This document shows, piece by piece, positions 28,025-36,564 of a DNA stretch of 64,000 nucleotides. Within the stretch, counting starts at the first letter, position 1. Each line of letters opens with the position of its first letter. Position numbers and translations under genes: made by a program. Origin of the DNA: Gluconobacter japonicus (GTDB taxonomy: Bacteria > Pseudomonadota > Alphaproteobacteria > Acetobacterales > Acetobacteraceae); the NCBI RefSeq assembly GCF_002723975.1, contig NZ_BEWO01000001.1, positions 186,001-250,000 of the forward strand, written 5' to 3'. Under the pieces are notes generated by a model that had not been told where the DNA came from, searched no databases, and was given only the letters and a program-made list of their open reading frames with translations.

Positions 28025-28821
28025 ATGCCTTTACGCTCTATCGCCGGATGGCTGGTGCCTCGATCAAGGCACAGCTTCGCTATCCCGGAACCTTCGCCCT
28101 TCAGCTTGTCGGCAATTTCGTCACGACGCTGCTGAGCTTCTTCGGCATCTGGAGCCTGTTCCACCGTTTTGGCAGTATTGCGGGCTGGGATATTGGGGCG
28201 GTCGCCGTTCTTTATGGGCTGGTGAACGTCTCTTTTTCAGTGGCCGAAACGCTTGGTCGTGGCTTTGATGTGTTCGGCAGCGAATACGTCAAGACCGGTT
28301 CGTTTGACCGGCTGCTGTTGCGTCCCCGCTCAACGCTGGTTCTTCTGCTCGGGCATGAACTGCGCCTCCGGCCGATCGGTCGTTTTCTGCAAGGTGCGTT
28401 CGTTTTGGGGGCAGGTTTCTGGCTCTCGCCTCATGTGTCGTGGAATACAGTCTGGCTTCTGCCCTGGGCCGTGGCAGGCGGAGCTGTGATGTTTCTCGGT
28501 ATCCTGATCGGGCAGGCCGCGCTGTGTTTCATCACAGTAGAAGGGCTGGAGGTTGTAAACGTGCTGACCTATGGCGGCGTGGAAGCCGGGCAGTACCCGA
28601 TTACCATGTTCGCCCGCTGGCTGCGGCGTTTCCTGACATGGGCACTTCCGCTCTCTGCCGTTTGCTACTACCCGGCCCTCGCGATGCTGAACCATCCCGA
28701 CCCGCTGGGGATGCCGCTCTGGTTCGGTCTGCTGTCCCCCGCTATGGGCTTCGTTTTTCTTGCCCTCATGATGCTGTGGTGGCGGCGGGGGGTAGCGGGA
28801 TATGTGTCCAGCGGGAGTTGA
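28021..28821 (+). CDS. ABC-2 type permease, second subunit (COG3694-like)
   Basis: The 266-residue protein has six membrane segments, the stretch YVKTGSFDRLLLRPRST, and ends in a basic tail. It is the second DUF990-type subunit of the exporter. The ATG is within the stop overlap of the previous gene. Its stop lies two bases from the stop of the converging DUF805 gene, with no terminator between them. Confidence 0.83.
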   Translation: MNAFTLYRRMAGASIKAQLRYPGTFALQLVGNFVTTLLSFFGIWSLFHRFGSIAGWDIGAVAVLYGLVNVSFSVAETLGRGFDVFGSEYVKTGSFDRLLLRPRSTLVLLLGHELRLRPIGRFLQGAFVLGAGFWLSPHVSWNTVWLLPWAVAGGAVMFLGILIGQAALCFITVEGLEVVNVLTYGGVEAGQYPITMFARWLRRFLTWALPLSAVCYYPALAMLNHPDPLGMPLWFGLLSPAMGFVFLALMMLWWRRGVAGYVSSGS

Positions 28822-28823
28822 GA

Positions 28824-29405
28824 CTATTTGGCGGGATAGCCCCATTTGTTGATACGCGGATTGGTATCGAAACACATCATGATCAGCAGGGGGATTGTTC
28901 CGATGACTGTAAGGTACAGCAGCGTCCACCAGCCTGAACGATTGATGTCATGCAACCGTCTGACAGACACGCTGAGATCCACAACGAAAAGATAAAGCCA
29001 CGCAAGGGAAATCACGATCTCCAGCAGGCCGACACTAATCCCGCTGCTGTGCCTCAAGTCACCGGAAATCAGGGAAAACAAGCCGGAACAGATAATTCCG
29101 AAGATCCTGAAGTACCAATATTCCTTCCGGCGGGAGCGCCCCTGAAAATCCGTTATCCGACGGAAACAAGCCTGAATGGCCTCTTTGAAAGACATATCCG
29201 CTGCGGGTGCGAATTGCCCTGCGCGAACATCCAGAAACACGTTATTGGCCATTGTCCCCCAAGGCTCGAAATCAACGCGCTGCCCCTTCTCAGGCGCCAG
29301 AGTGTCCCGCCAGTTTATTTTCGAAAATGAGTACCGAACGTCCTGATCATTCAGGATCACACCTTCACCTGTCAGATTATCAAAACCGAGGACGGTACCC
29401 TTCAT
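28824..29405 (-). CDS. Cold-shock-like domain fused to DUF805 membrane domain
   Basis: The 193-residue protein starts with KGTVLGFDNLTGEGVI, resembling the first strands of a cold-shock OB fold, though the usual RNA-binding aromatics are largely missing. From about residue 72 a DUF805 domain follows with FQGRSRRKEYWYF, several membrane helices, and the family's RRLHDINRSGWW box. The function is unknown. The ATG at 29405 is set by GGAGAG upstream. Longer starts would add an unlikely tail. Confidence 0.8.
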   Translation of the reverse strand: MKGTVLGFDNLTGEGVILNDQDVRYSFSKINWRDTLAPEKGQRVDFEPWGTMANNVFLDVRAGQFAPAADMSFKEAIQACFRRITDFQGRSRRKEYWYFRIFGIICSGLFSLISGDLRHSSGISVGLLEIVISLAWLYLFVVDLSVSVRRLHDINRSGWWTLLYLTVIGTIPLLIMMCFDTNPRINKWGYPAK

Positions 29406-29626
29406 GAACACTCTCCGTGCAAGTCCCCCTCTGCGGACATGCAGGGTGTGACAATCCATGTGTTACGGAACGACACATTCGTGTCCAGTCATGATGATCC
29501 GAGACAGCCGCCGCCCTGCCCGTCAGAAGGTCACCCAACGCCTCTCGCACTGTTGCCAGATCATTGCTTGGGTTGAACCATGGACATGCAGTATGATCTT
29601 CGGATCAGCCACAGACCTGCCCGGAC
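29406..29626. other. Divergent region before the cation transporters
   Basis: This 221-base stretch holds no gene I support. A 14-codon frame (29586-29630) ends on the transporter start, but it has no ribosome site. No metal-regulator box was recognised. Confidence 0.5.
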
Positions 29627-30676
29627 ATGACCACAGAATCCCATCACGCCTGTTCGCATGACCATGCAGATCATGCCCACGATCAATCGCACGGGCACGA
29701 GCACACACATGAGCATGACCATGACGGACACGACCATGATCATGGGTCCTGTGACGGACATAGCCATGGCTTCGGGTTCGGGCATCAGCATGTTCATGCC
29801 CCCGCAAGCTTCGGCCGGGCATTCGCCATCGGGATCGCCCTGAACACGGTTTACGTCATTGCCGAAGCACTATGGGGTGTCTGGGCGCATTCCCTGTCTC
29901 TGTTGGCAGACGCCGGACACAACCTGTCCGATATTCTGGGTCTGGGGGCTGCATGGCTCGCAGAAAGTCTGGCCCGACGTGCGCCGACGACCCGCTTTAC
30001 CTATGGCCTCCGCCGATCAACTATTCTGGCCGCTTTGGCAAATGCCACGATCCTGCTTCTGGTGACAGGTGGGATCATCTGGGAATCTGTTGTCAGGCTT
30101 TTTGTTCACGGCCCGGTTGAAGGCATGACCGTCAGTTGGGTGGCGCTTGTAGGAATTGCGGTCAATGCCGTTACGGCGCTCCTTTTCATGAAGGGCGTCT
30201 CCAATGATCTCAACATTCGCGGGGCATTCCTCCACATGGCTTCGGACGCCATGATGTCCTTCGCCGTGGTTATTGCGGGGCTTTTGATTGTCTGGACGGG
30301 CTTCCAGATCATTGATCCGATCGTCAGCCTCGTCGTTTCCGCGTCCATCATCATGGCAACGTGGTCTCTGCTCAAAGGCGCAGTTTCCCTGTCTCTGGAT
30401 GGTGTACCAGCAGGAATTACGCCCGAAGATGTTCAAAATGCCCTGCTTGCTGTTCCAGGCGTCTGTGGGCTGCACCATCTGCACATCTGGCCCATGAGCA
30501 CCACGGAGACGGCCCTGACCGTGCATCTTCTGCGTGAAGAAGCAGCATCTCAGACACCGGACCAGATCATCACACAGGCAAGCGTGATTTTGCGGGAGAA
30601 GTTTGGTATCTCCCATCCCACGTTCCAGATCGAGAGCCCTCCAGTGTCCTGCGATCTTCAACAGGCCTGCTGTTAA
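29627..30676 (+). CDS. Cation diffusion facilitator, CzcD/ZitB-like with His-rich N-terminus
   Basis: The 349-residue exporter has six membrane helices and a C-terminal cytosolic domain. It should expel zinc, or cobalt and cadmium, in exchange for protons. The first ~57 residues hold about 20 histidines alternating with acidic residues, a cytosolic metal-binding tail. Transport-site motifs are ADAGHNLSDILG and HMASDAMMS. The extreme C-terminus is cysteine-rich (SCDLQQACC). A second CDF gene follows after eight bases. Metal choice is inferred from the family. Confidence 0.9.
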   Translation: MTTESHHACSHDHADHAHDQSHGHEHTHEHDHDGHDHDHGSCDGHSHGFGFGHQHVHAPASFGRAFAIGIALNTVYVIAEALWGVWAHSLSLLADAGHNLSDILGLGAAWLAESLARRAPTTRFTYGLRRSTILAALANATILLLVTGGIIWESVVRLFVHGPVEGMTVSWVALVGIAVNAVTALLFMKGVSNDLNIRGAFLHMASDAMMSFAVVIAGLLIVWTGFQIIDPIVSLVVSASIIMATWSLLKGAVSLSLDGVPAGITPEDVQNALLAVPGVCGLHHLHIWPMSTTETALTVHLLREEAASQTPDQIITQASVILREKFGISHPTFQIESPPVSCDLQQACC

Positions 30677-30684
30677 GGACCTTC

Positions 30685-31578
30685 ATGCCTTCGACCCGTA
30701 TCAAGATTGCCCGCGCTTCCATCGGGGTGAGCGTGGTGGTTCTGGCCATCAAATACGCAGCATTCTGGGTTTCCGGTTCCGAGGCCCTGCTGTCAGATGC
30801 CATTGAAACGATCCTGAACGTCATTGCTGCTGCAGGAACACTCTGGGCTCTGTCCATCGCGGCACTCCCCGCAGACGACAATCATCCCTATGGCCACGGC
30901 AAGGCAGAATATCTGTCTGCTGTCATTGAGGGTGTTCTGGTTGTTCTGACCGCACTCGGCATCATGGTTATTGCCGTACACGACTGGATGCACCCCACGC
31001 CGGTTCACGCGCCATTTCAGGGTGTTGCGCTGAACGCATTGGCCGGAATCGTCAATCTGGTCTGGGCCCGCATTCTCATCGGTTTTGGCCGAAAAAATTC
31101 CTCGCAGGCCCTCCTGGCGGCGGGTGAGCATGTCCAGTCCGATGTTTGGGCAACGGTCGCTCTTGTTATTGGTGTGTCGCTGATTCCGCTGGTGAAATGG
31201 GACCGTCTGGATGCTGTACTGTCAGCGCTGGTGGCTCTGAACGTGCTTCGTGCCGGTTTCTCGATGATGAGCATTTCAATGTCCGGCCTGATGGATGAAA
31301 CGCCGGGCGCTGACACGGTCGAGACCGTCAAAAGCATTATCTCCGTCAGCGGAACAGGAGCGTTGGAAGCGCATGACCTGCGCATGCGCAAGGTTGGCGT
31401 CCTGCATTTCGTGGAATTTCACCTCGTGGTCCCCAGCGAAATGAGTGTTCATGACGCCCATGAAATCTGTGACAGCATTGAAGCGGCCCTGCGTGAAGAA
31501 CTCGGACGCGCTTCTATTCACATTCATGTCGAACCCGCAGACAAAGCCAAACATTCCGGCGTTCTGGTGCTGTCCTGA
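30685..31578 (+). CDS. Cation diffusion facilitator, FieF-like
   Basis: The 297-residue protein has the CDF six-helix core (SEALLSDAIETILNV, then HPYGHGKAEYLSA and AGEHVQSDVWATV) and a C-terminal ferredoxin-like domain. Unlike its neighbour it has no His-rich tail. FieF-type members move iron, zinc or manganese. Co-transcription with the first CDF gene is likely from the eight-base gap. sdaA follows after 18 bases. Confidence 0.88.
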   Translation: MPSTRIKIARASIGVSVVVLAIKYAAFWVSGSEALLSDAIETILNVIAAAGTLWALSIAALPADDNHPYGHGKAEYLSAVIEGVLVVLTALGIMVIAVHDWMHPTPVHAPFQGVALNALAGIVNLVWARILIGFGRKNSSQALLAAGEHVQSDVWATVALVIGVSLIPLVKWDRLDAVLSALVALNVLRAGFSMMSISMSGLMDETPGADTVETVKSIISVSGTGALEAHDLRMRKVGVLHFVEFHLVVPSEMSVHDAHEICDSIEAALREELGRASIHIHVEPADKAKHSGVLVLS

Positions 31579-31596
31579 GCGTCGGAGCTTTCTGAT

Positions 31597-32958
31597 ATGA
31601 TCAGCCTTTTTGACCTGTTCCGTATCGGGCTCGGCCCGTCCTCGTCCCATACGGTTGGTCCCATGCGAGCCGGACTGGCCTTTGTGCAGAACCTGCTCGC
31701 AGATACGCCCGTGTCCCGCATTCAGGTCACACTGTATGGCTCCCTCGCCTGGACAGGTGCTGGTCATGCAACAGATACCGCCGTACTTCTGGGTCTCGAA
31801 GGCTGGTTGCCAGACGACATTGCACCGGATCACGCACGCCACGTCATTGAAACGATCCAGTCCACCAAGCGCCTGACCGTGAATGGACACACAATCCCTT
31901 TCGACCCGGCATCAGATGTCGTGTTCGATTACGAAACTGTTCCCCCGGTTCATCCGAACACTCTGCAATTCGAAGCTTTCGATAATACGGACACCGTTAT
32001 CTCCTGCGAGCGATACTGCTCCATCGGTGGTGGCTTTATTGTGCCGGAAGATACCTCTCCGGCTACGAAAGTTATTCCTCCCGTCAGCGTCCCCTATGAT
32101 GTGACCTCCGGGCGCAAACTGCTGGAAGACTGTCGAGGGACGGGGCTGGGAATTGCCGGTCTTATCCGGGCCAATGAAGCAACGTTGCGGGCCGATCAGG
32201 ACGTCACAGCCTATATTGATCGTATTCTCGATACGATGATGGACTGCATTGACCGTGGGCTGAAGGAAGATGGCGTCCTTCCCGGCAAACTCCATGTCAA
32301 ACGTCGCGCTCCGGCCCTTTTCCGAAAGCTGGAAAATGGTGTTCGCTGGAACCAGCGTGCACCGCACGAGATCATGGATTGGGTCAGTCTCTTCGCCATT
32401 GCCGTGAATGAAGAAAATGCTGCAGGCGGTCGCGTCGTGACAGCTCCGACCAATGGTGCCTCCGGCGTCATCCCTGCGGTCCTGCGGTATTATCGCGATT
32501 TTTGTCCCGGGGCGTCTCGCGAGGGAATGCGGGAGTTTCTTCTCACGGCCACTGCCATCGGTGCCCTGTTCAAGCGCAATGCTTCCATTTCCGGTGCGGA
32601 AGTTGGCTGTCAGGGCGAAGTGGGCGTTGCATGTTCCATGGCGGCGGCTGGACTTGCAGCGGCATTAGGCGCCACTCCGGACCAAGTAGAAAATGCAGCA
32701 GAGATCGGCATGGAACATCATCTGGGCATGACCTGTGATCCCGTCGGGGGTTTGGTGCAGATTCCGTGTATCGAACGAAATGCTTTTGGCGCGATCAAGG
32801 CCATCAACGCGGCATCTCTTGCGATGCGGGGGGATGGGGTACACCATGTTTCTCTGGATCAGGTCATCCGGACGATGCGGGAGACCGGTGCTGACATGAA
32901 CCACCGTTACAAGGAAACATCTCTAGGTGGTCTGGCTGTCAGTTTCCCCGAATGTTGA
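31597..32958 (+). CDS. sdaA: L-serine ammonia-lyase (iron-sulfur dehydratase)
   Basis: The 453-residue single-chain enzyme deaminates L-serine to pyruvate. The N-terminal SLFDLFRIGLGPSSSHTVGP belongs to the beta domain. The alpha domain carries cluster cysteines in GAEVGCQGEVG, MTCDPVGGLV and QIPCIERN. Length and single-chain form match SdaA/SdaB rather than the split enzyme. CGGAG upstream supports the ATG. It may be read with the CDF genes, though no functional link is obvious. Confidence 0.94.
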   Translation: MISLFDLFRIGLGPSSSHTVGPMRAGLAFVQNLLADTPVSRIQVTLYGSLAWTGAGHATDTAVLLGLEGWLPDDIAPDHARHVIETIQSTKRLTVNGHTIPFDPASDVVFDYETVPPVHPNTLQFEAFDNTDTVISCERYCSIGGGFIVPEDTSPATKVIPPVSVPYDVTSGRKLLEDCRGTGLGIAGLIRANEATLRADQDVTAYIDRILDTMMDCIDRGLKEDGVLPGKLHVKRRAPALFRKLENGVRWNQRAPHEIMDWVSLFAIAVNEENAAGGRVVTAPTNGASGVIPAVLRYYRDFCPGASREGMREFLLTATAIGALFKRNASISGAEVGCQGEVGVACSMAAAGLAAALGATPDQVENAAEIGMEHHLGMTCDPVGGLVQIPCIERNAFGAIKAINAASLAMRGDGVHHVSLDQVIRTMRETGADMNHRYKETSLGGLAVSFPEC

Positions 32959-33112
32959 GCCCGGTTTTTCAGTTATTTCACTGATTTTACACTTGATCGG
33001 TTCAGACTGCTTGACCCGACGCGAAGAAGACTGGCAGGACCGGGACTGTAACGCGCGGGTCTGAACCGGGCGTATCTTCCCTTGCCCGACACTCCTTCCC
33101 GGACGTCTTCCA

Positions 33113-34567
33113 TTGGCCGATACTTCGCCCCAAGTTCCCGACTCCGCACCCAAGCAAATACCCGCAGGGCATTTGTCCTCAAAGCACGCCCTCCGCCGCA
33201 AAGACCGCATTCATCATCTGCGCCGGTCTGCACGCGCCACGACGACACAGTGGCGCCGCACAGCCATCTACTGGATCGGTGCGGTTCTCGTCGGCGTCAT
33301 TGCTGTTCTGTTTGCGCATATGGGTGATGCCGCAGCCGATCTGCGATCCAGAATTATCGCCTGGCACCCATGGGCCATGCTGCTCATTGCTCCTGCTGGT
33401 CTGGCCTTCATCACGTGGATGACCCGTACGATCTTCAAAGGTGCACAAGGGTCAGGCATTCCGCAAACAATTGCGACCCTCCACATCGACAATTACACGG
33501 TTGTGGACCGTGTTCTGTCTCTCAAGATTTCAGTCGGCAAAATCCTGCTCACCTGCCTGGGCCTGATCTGCGGGGCGTCGATTGGCCGTGAAGGCCCAAG
33601 CGTGCAGGTTGGGGCATCCGTCATGCACGGTTTCTCCCGTCTGCTCGGACAGTCCAATATCGCGGCCAAACGCAGTATGATCCTTGCGGGAGGCGCGGCC
33701 GGTATGGCCGCAGCGTTCAATACGCCTCTGGCCGGGATCGTCTTCGCGATTGAAGAACTCTCTCACTCTTTTGAGCAACGCACCTCCGGCCGTACGCTGA
33801 CGGTCGTGGTCGTCTCCGGTGTCACGGCCATCGCCCTGCTGGGGAATTACACCTATTTCGGCCATGCTGATGTCGATATTCCGGTTGGCACGGCATGGAT
33901 TGCCGTACTGACCTGCGGCATCCTTGGGGGACTGGCCGGCGGCACCTTTGCGGCACTTGTTATTAAAGCCTCCCGCGGCCTCCCCGGCCCTATCGGACGC
34001 TTTGCCGGACAACGGCCGATTGCGTTTGCCGCTGCCTGCGGACTGGTTCTTGCGATTATCGGCCTGATTTCAAAAGGGACCACTTACGGTACCGGCTACG
34101 CACAGGCTCGCGCCATTTTCGCAGGAACAGAGCATTATCCAGCTTCGTTCTTCCTGCTGAAATATCTGGCAATGCTGGTGTCTTACTGCTCCGGCATTCC
34201 GGGCGGGATGTTTGCGCCTTCGCTGGCCATTGGTGCCGCCATCGGGGGCTGGATCGAGCAGTTCCTGCCTCACACAACACCGGGCGCTGTCGTGCTTCTT
34301 GGCACGGTCGCCTATTTCTGTGGGGTGGCGCAGTCCCCGCTGACGGCAACAATTATTGTCATGGAAATGTGTGACAACCAGCAGGTGACGCTGGCGCTTC
34401 TAGCCACATCATTCCTGGCCTTTGGCGTCTCGCGAATGGTGTGCCCCCGCCCACTTTATACCGCGCTGGCGGATCGCTTTATGGAAGCCAATGAGCGCGC
34501 CAGTCGTCCACCGCCTCAACCTGATATTCAGTCCACCCCTGTTCAGGACGCTAAAAAAGCGCCCTGA
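33113..34567 (+). CDS. ClC family chloride channel/transporter
   Basis: This 484-residue membrane protein carries the three ClC selectivity regions: GSGIPQ, GREGPSVQ with the gating glutamate (near residue 158), and GGMFAPSLAIGAAIG. The FNTPLAGIVFAIEEL stretch is also present, including the acidic pair used for proton coupling in exchangers. It is thus probably a chloride/proton antiporter useful in acid resistance. It lacks a C-terminal CBS pair. The TTG start has only a weak ribosome site and is uncertain. The first ~50 residues are basic and cytosolic. Confidence 0.9.
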   Translation: MADTSPQVPDSAPKQIPAGHLSSKHALRRKDRIHHLRRSARATTTQWRRTAIYWIGAVLVGVIAVLFAHMGDAAADLRSRIIAWHPWAMLLIAPAGLAFITWMTRTIFKGAQGSGIPQTIATLHIDNYTVVDRVLSLKISVGKILLTCLGLICGASIGREGPSVQVGASVMHGFSRLLGQSNIAAKRSMILAGGAAGMAAAFNTPLAGIVFAIEELSHSFEQRTSGRTLTVVVVSGVTAIALLGNYTYFGHADVDIPVGTAWIAVLTCGILGGLAGGTFAALVIKASRGLPGPIGRFAGQRPIAFAAACGLVLAIIGLISKGTTYGTGYAQARAIFAGTEHYPASFFLLKYLAMLVSYCSGIPGGMFAPSLAIGAAIGGWIEQFLPHTTPGAVVLLGTVAYFCGVAQSPLTATIIVMEMCDNQQVTLALLATSFLAFGVSRMVCPRPLYTALADRFMEANERASRPPPQPDIQSTPVQDAKKAP

Positions 34568-34579
34568 ATCAAGCCTGTT

Positions 34580-35368
34580 TCAGCGTTCCGACAAAATGGA
34601 ATGAGCGGCAGCCTCAACTTCAATGGCGCACTCGGCTGCATCGGGAGCAGGCGTTGCTCCCTTCATGGCTCTTAGCTCTTTCCGCGCCGCAATAAGATCA
34701 TCCTGAAGTTCCGGTGCATCAAGCAGCGTATCCATCTCGGACGAGGCATTCAGGAAACCGGCCTGCACGTCAGATTTCCAGTGAGCCCCGCAAACAATCC
34801 GGCTTTCTCCAAAGACACGTCCGCGCTGCAGGATCATAGTGGCATGTTCCGGCAGCAGGTGAGCCAGCAGAAGAGCCATGCCGTATCCAGCCGTTGTATG
34901 ACCGGACGGATAGGAGGAATGAAGTCCCAATCCTTCCGGAGACGTACAGATCGGCAGGTTGGTTCCAACGAAAGGGCGTGTCCGATGCCAGTAGTGCTTG
35001 GCCTCGGAGGTCCGATGCACAATCGGGTTTTCCATCTGCTTTAGGACTGCAGCAAGATGAGGAGCCTTGGACAGATCCAGCGTATATCCCACCGCACAGG
35101 AGAAATCCTTTACAAGATGCGGCACTTCCAGATCCGCATCCCGCTGGGCCAGCGCCCATCTCGGCGTATCTTTCAGACTGCGTGTTTCATGAAAGACCCG
35201 ATCATCATCTGCCTGTGCTGCGCTGCCTGAAACAGGAGGCGCAGGAAGAACCAACCGCGCATCAGGAATAGCTGTTTCCGGGATCGGCTGATGCGAAGGC
35301 GCCGTGCAGGCTGCGAGAAGCGTCGTACACATCAGAACTGTAACTGGCAGGCGAGCAGCGATATTCAT
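34580..35368 (-). CDS. Class A (PhoN-type) acid phosphatase, lipoprotein
   Basis: The 262-residue protein has a lipoprotein signal (LLAAC, Cys20) and the complete phosphatase signature of the PAP2 superfamily: KHYWHRTRP, SYPSGHTT and SRIVCGAHWKSD. It should release phosphate from organic monoesters in the periplasm. Class A acid phosphatases are usually secreted and soluble, so the lipobox is a variation. It converges with the ClC gene; only 12 bases separate the stops. Confidence 0.88.
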   Translation of the reverse strand: MNIAARLPVTVLMCTTLLAACTAPSHQPIPETAIPDARLVLPAPPVSGSAAQADDDRVFHETRSLKDTPRWALAQRDADLEVPHLVKDFSCAVGYTLDLSKAPHLAAVLKQMENPIVHRTSEAKHYWHRTRPFVGTNLPICTSPEGLGLHSSYPSGHTTAGYGMALLLAHLLPEHATMILQRGRVFGESRIVCGAHWKSDVQAGFLNASSEMDTLLDAPELQDDLIAARKELRAMKGATPAPDAAECAIEVEAAAHSILSER

Positions 35369-35538
35369 GCGGTTCAGGACCTCACAAAGTTAAAAAGACA
35401 GTTCGTCTTCATAATGTTCTCTGTGGACGGTCGGAAAGTGTTTCTTTGTGACCGTCGCATGACGTGTCTGCTCAAGACTGTGGCGAAGTCTGTCATTGTG
35501 TCATGATAAACTGACATTATGCCTTTCAGGAAAGCCTT
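35369..35538. other. Divergent region with two short hairpins
   Basis: Between the phosphatase and the SelW-like gene lie a small inverted repeat near 35397-35411 and a 7-base pair (GACGGTC/GACCGTC) near 35428-35456. I see no gene here. Their role is unclear. Confidence 0.35.
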
Positions 35539-35820
35539 ATGTCCTCTACAGCGCCACGCGTTTCAATCCGCTACTGCACGCAGTGCAACTGGCTCCTACG
35601 ATCCGGGTGGATGGCACAGGAACTGCTGTCTACATTTGGGCAGGCCCTCGGAGAAGTGGCGCTTCTTCCCGATACGGGGGGACGCTTCGAAATTCACGTC
35701 GATGATGTGCTGATCTGGGAGCGCAAGCGTGATGGCGGATTTCCGGGGCCAAAAGAACTTAAGCAGCGCGTACGGGACGTGATCGCTCCAGAGCATGATC
35801 TGGGTCACACGGATCGCTGA
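35539..35820 (+). CDS. SelT/SelW/SelH (Rdx) family thioredoxin-like protein
   Basis: The 93-residue protein has an N-terminal beta strand leading to YCTQCNWLLR (Cys13 and Cys16), the CxxC form of the CxxU motif of selenoprotein W. GGRFEIHVDDVLIWERK follows. Rdx proteins are small redox proteins of unclear substrate. The second cysteine replaces selenocysteine. AGGAAAG upstream fixes the ATG. Its stop adjoins the converging DinB gene. Confidence 0.88.
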   Translation: MSSTAPRVSIRYCTQCNWLLRSGWMAQELLSTFGQALGEVALLPDTGGRFEIHVDDVLIWERKRDGGFPGPKELKQRVRDVIAPEHDLGHTDR

Positions 35821-36351
35821 TCATACGTCCCTGTCATAATGATTCCGTAGAAATACCGTCAGATCATTAGCTGGCCAGCTATAGGGAATCTGCTTCAGCA
35901 TGTCGCCGATGAAGCCCCGGTGATAGCTCGCATGATTGATGACGTGGAGAATGATTTCCTCCCGGGTCATTATCCCGGTCTGCTCGTCAATAAACGCAAA
36001 AACAATCTGCTCCTTCAGATCCTCCATACTCCAGCCAGCACATGCTTTCATATACCACTGATGGAGTGCCTGTGTCGCATGCCACCACTCTTCAAGATCC
36101 AGTATCTGGTCGGCCTGCCGTGAACGATAACCATGTTCCGTCCCCTGAAGATGGTGATGGAACATGTCGTCCACGACATACACATGGCCCAGCGTCTGCA
36201 AGATCGTACCGAACGTTGTCTGGCGAGGCTTCACAATTTCCTCATGGGGAAGCTGAAGAAGGGCCTCATATGTCAGCCTGTCGGCCCACGCCCGATACTG
36301 AAGAAGCATGCCAGTTGTTCGCAGATGATCCGGAAAAGGCCGCCCAGACAT
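35821..36351 (-). CDS. DinB family protein
   Basis: The 176-residue protein is a four-helix bundle of the DinB/YfiT type. The three metal-binding histidines fit TLGHVYVVDD and HVINHASYHRG. Members include thiol-dependent metalloenzymes and DNA-damage-induced proteins; the sequence does not decide. The stop lies back to back with the Rdx gene stop. The region upstream (36352-36513) is AT-rich. Confidence 0.85.
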   Translation of the reverse strand: MSGRPFPDHLRTTGMLLQYRAWADRLTYEALLQLPHEEIVKPRQTTFGTILQTLGHVYVVDDMFHHHLQGTEHGYRSRQADQILDLEEWWHATQALHQWYMKACAGWSMEDLKEQIVFAFIDEQTGIMTREEIILHVINHASYHRGFIGDMLKQIPYSWPANDLTVFLRNHYDRDV

Positions 36352-36513
36352 GAAGTTACCTTATGACATTTCTAACCTGACTATGAGATAATTTCGGATA
36401 AGGAACAACACTATGCTATCCACTGGGAAGGCAAAACACTTCCCGACAGATAGACTATCTAAATATCAGAACAGATTGAGCGTCTTTATGATATATCCGA
36501 GAACGCTCTATCC

Positions 36514-36564
36514 ATGAAAGGATCTCGCAGGTCCTTCTTCAAGCCTGCGGAGATCCCGTTATGA
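36514..36564 (+). CDS. Possible 16-residue leader frame ending on the Rieske gene start
   Basis: An ATG at 36514 opens a 16-codon frame that ends in TGA overlapping the oxygenase ATG by four bases. The hairpin 36520-36556 lies inside it. Its own ribosome site is weak. Translation of this frame would melt the hairpin and expose the next ribosome site; this is inference. Confidence 0.3.
   Translation: MKGSRRSFFKPAEIPL
36520..36556 (+). promoter_or_regulatory. Hairpin covering the ribosome site of the Rieske oxygenase
   Basis: A 12-base arm (36520-36531) pairs with 36544-36556, with a single bulged base. The right arm contains the GGAG (36549-36552) eight bases before the ATG at 36561. The fold would block initiation unless opened. 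Confidence 0.55.

Noticed and set aside
29586-29630. 14-codon frame ending on the start of the CzcD-like gene
   Set aside because: The overlap is exact but there is no ribosome site and the frame is too short to separate from chance.
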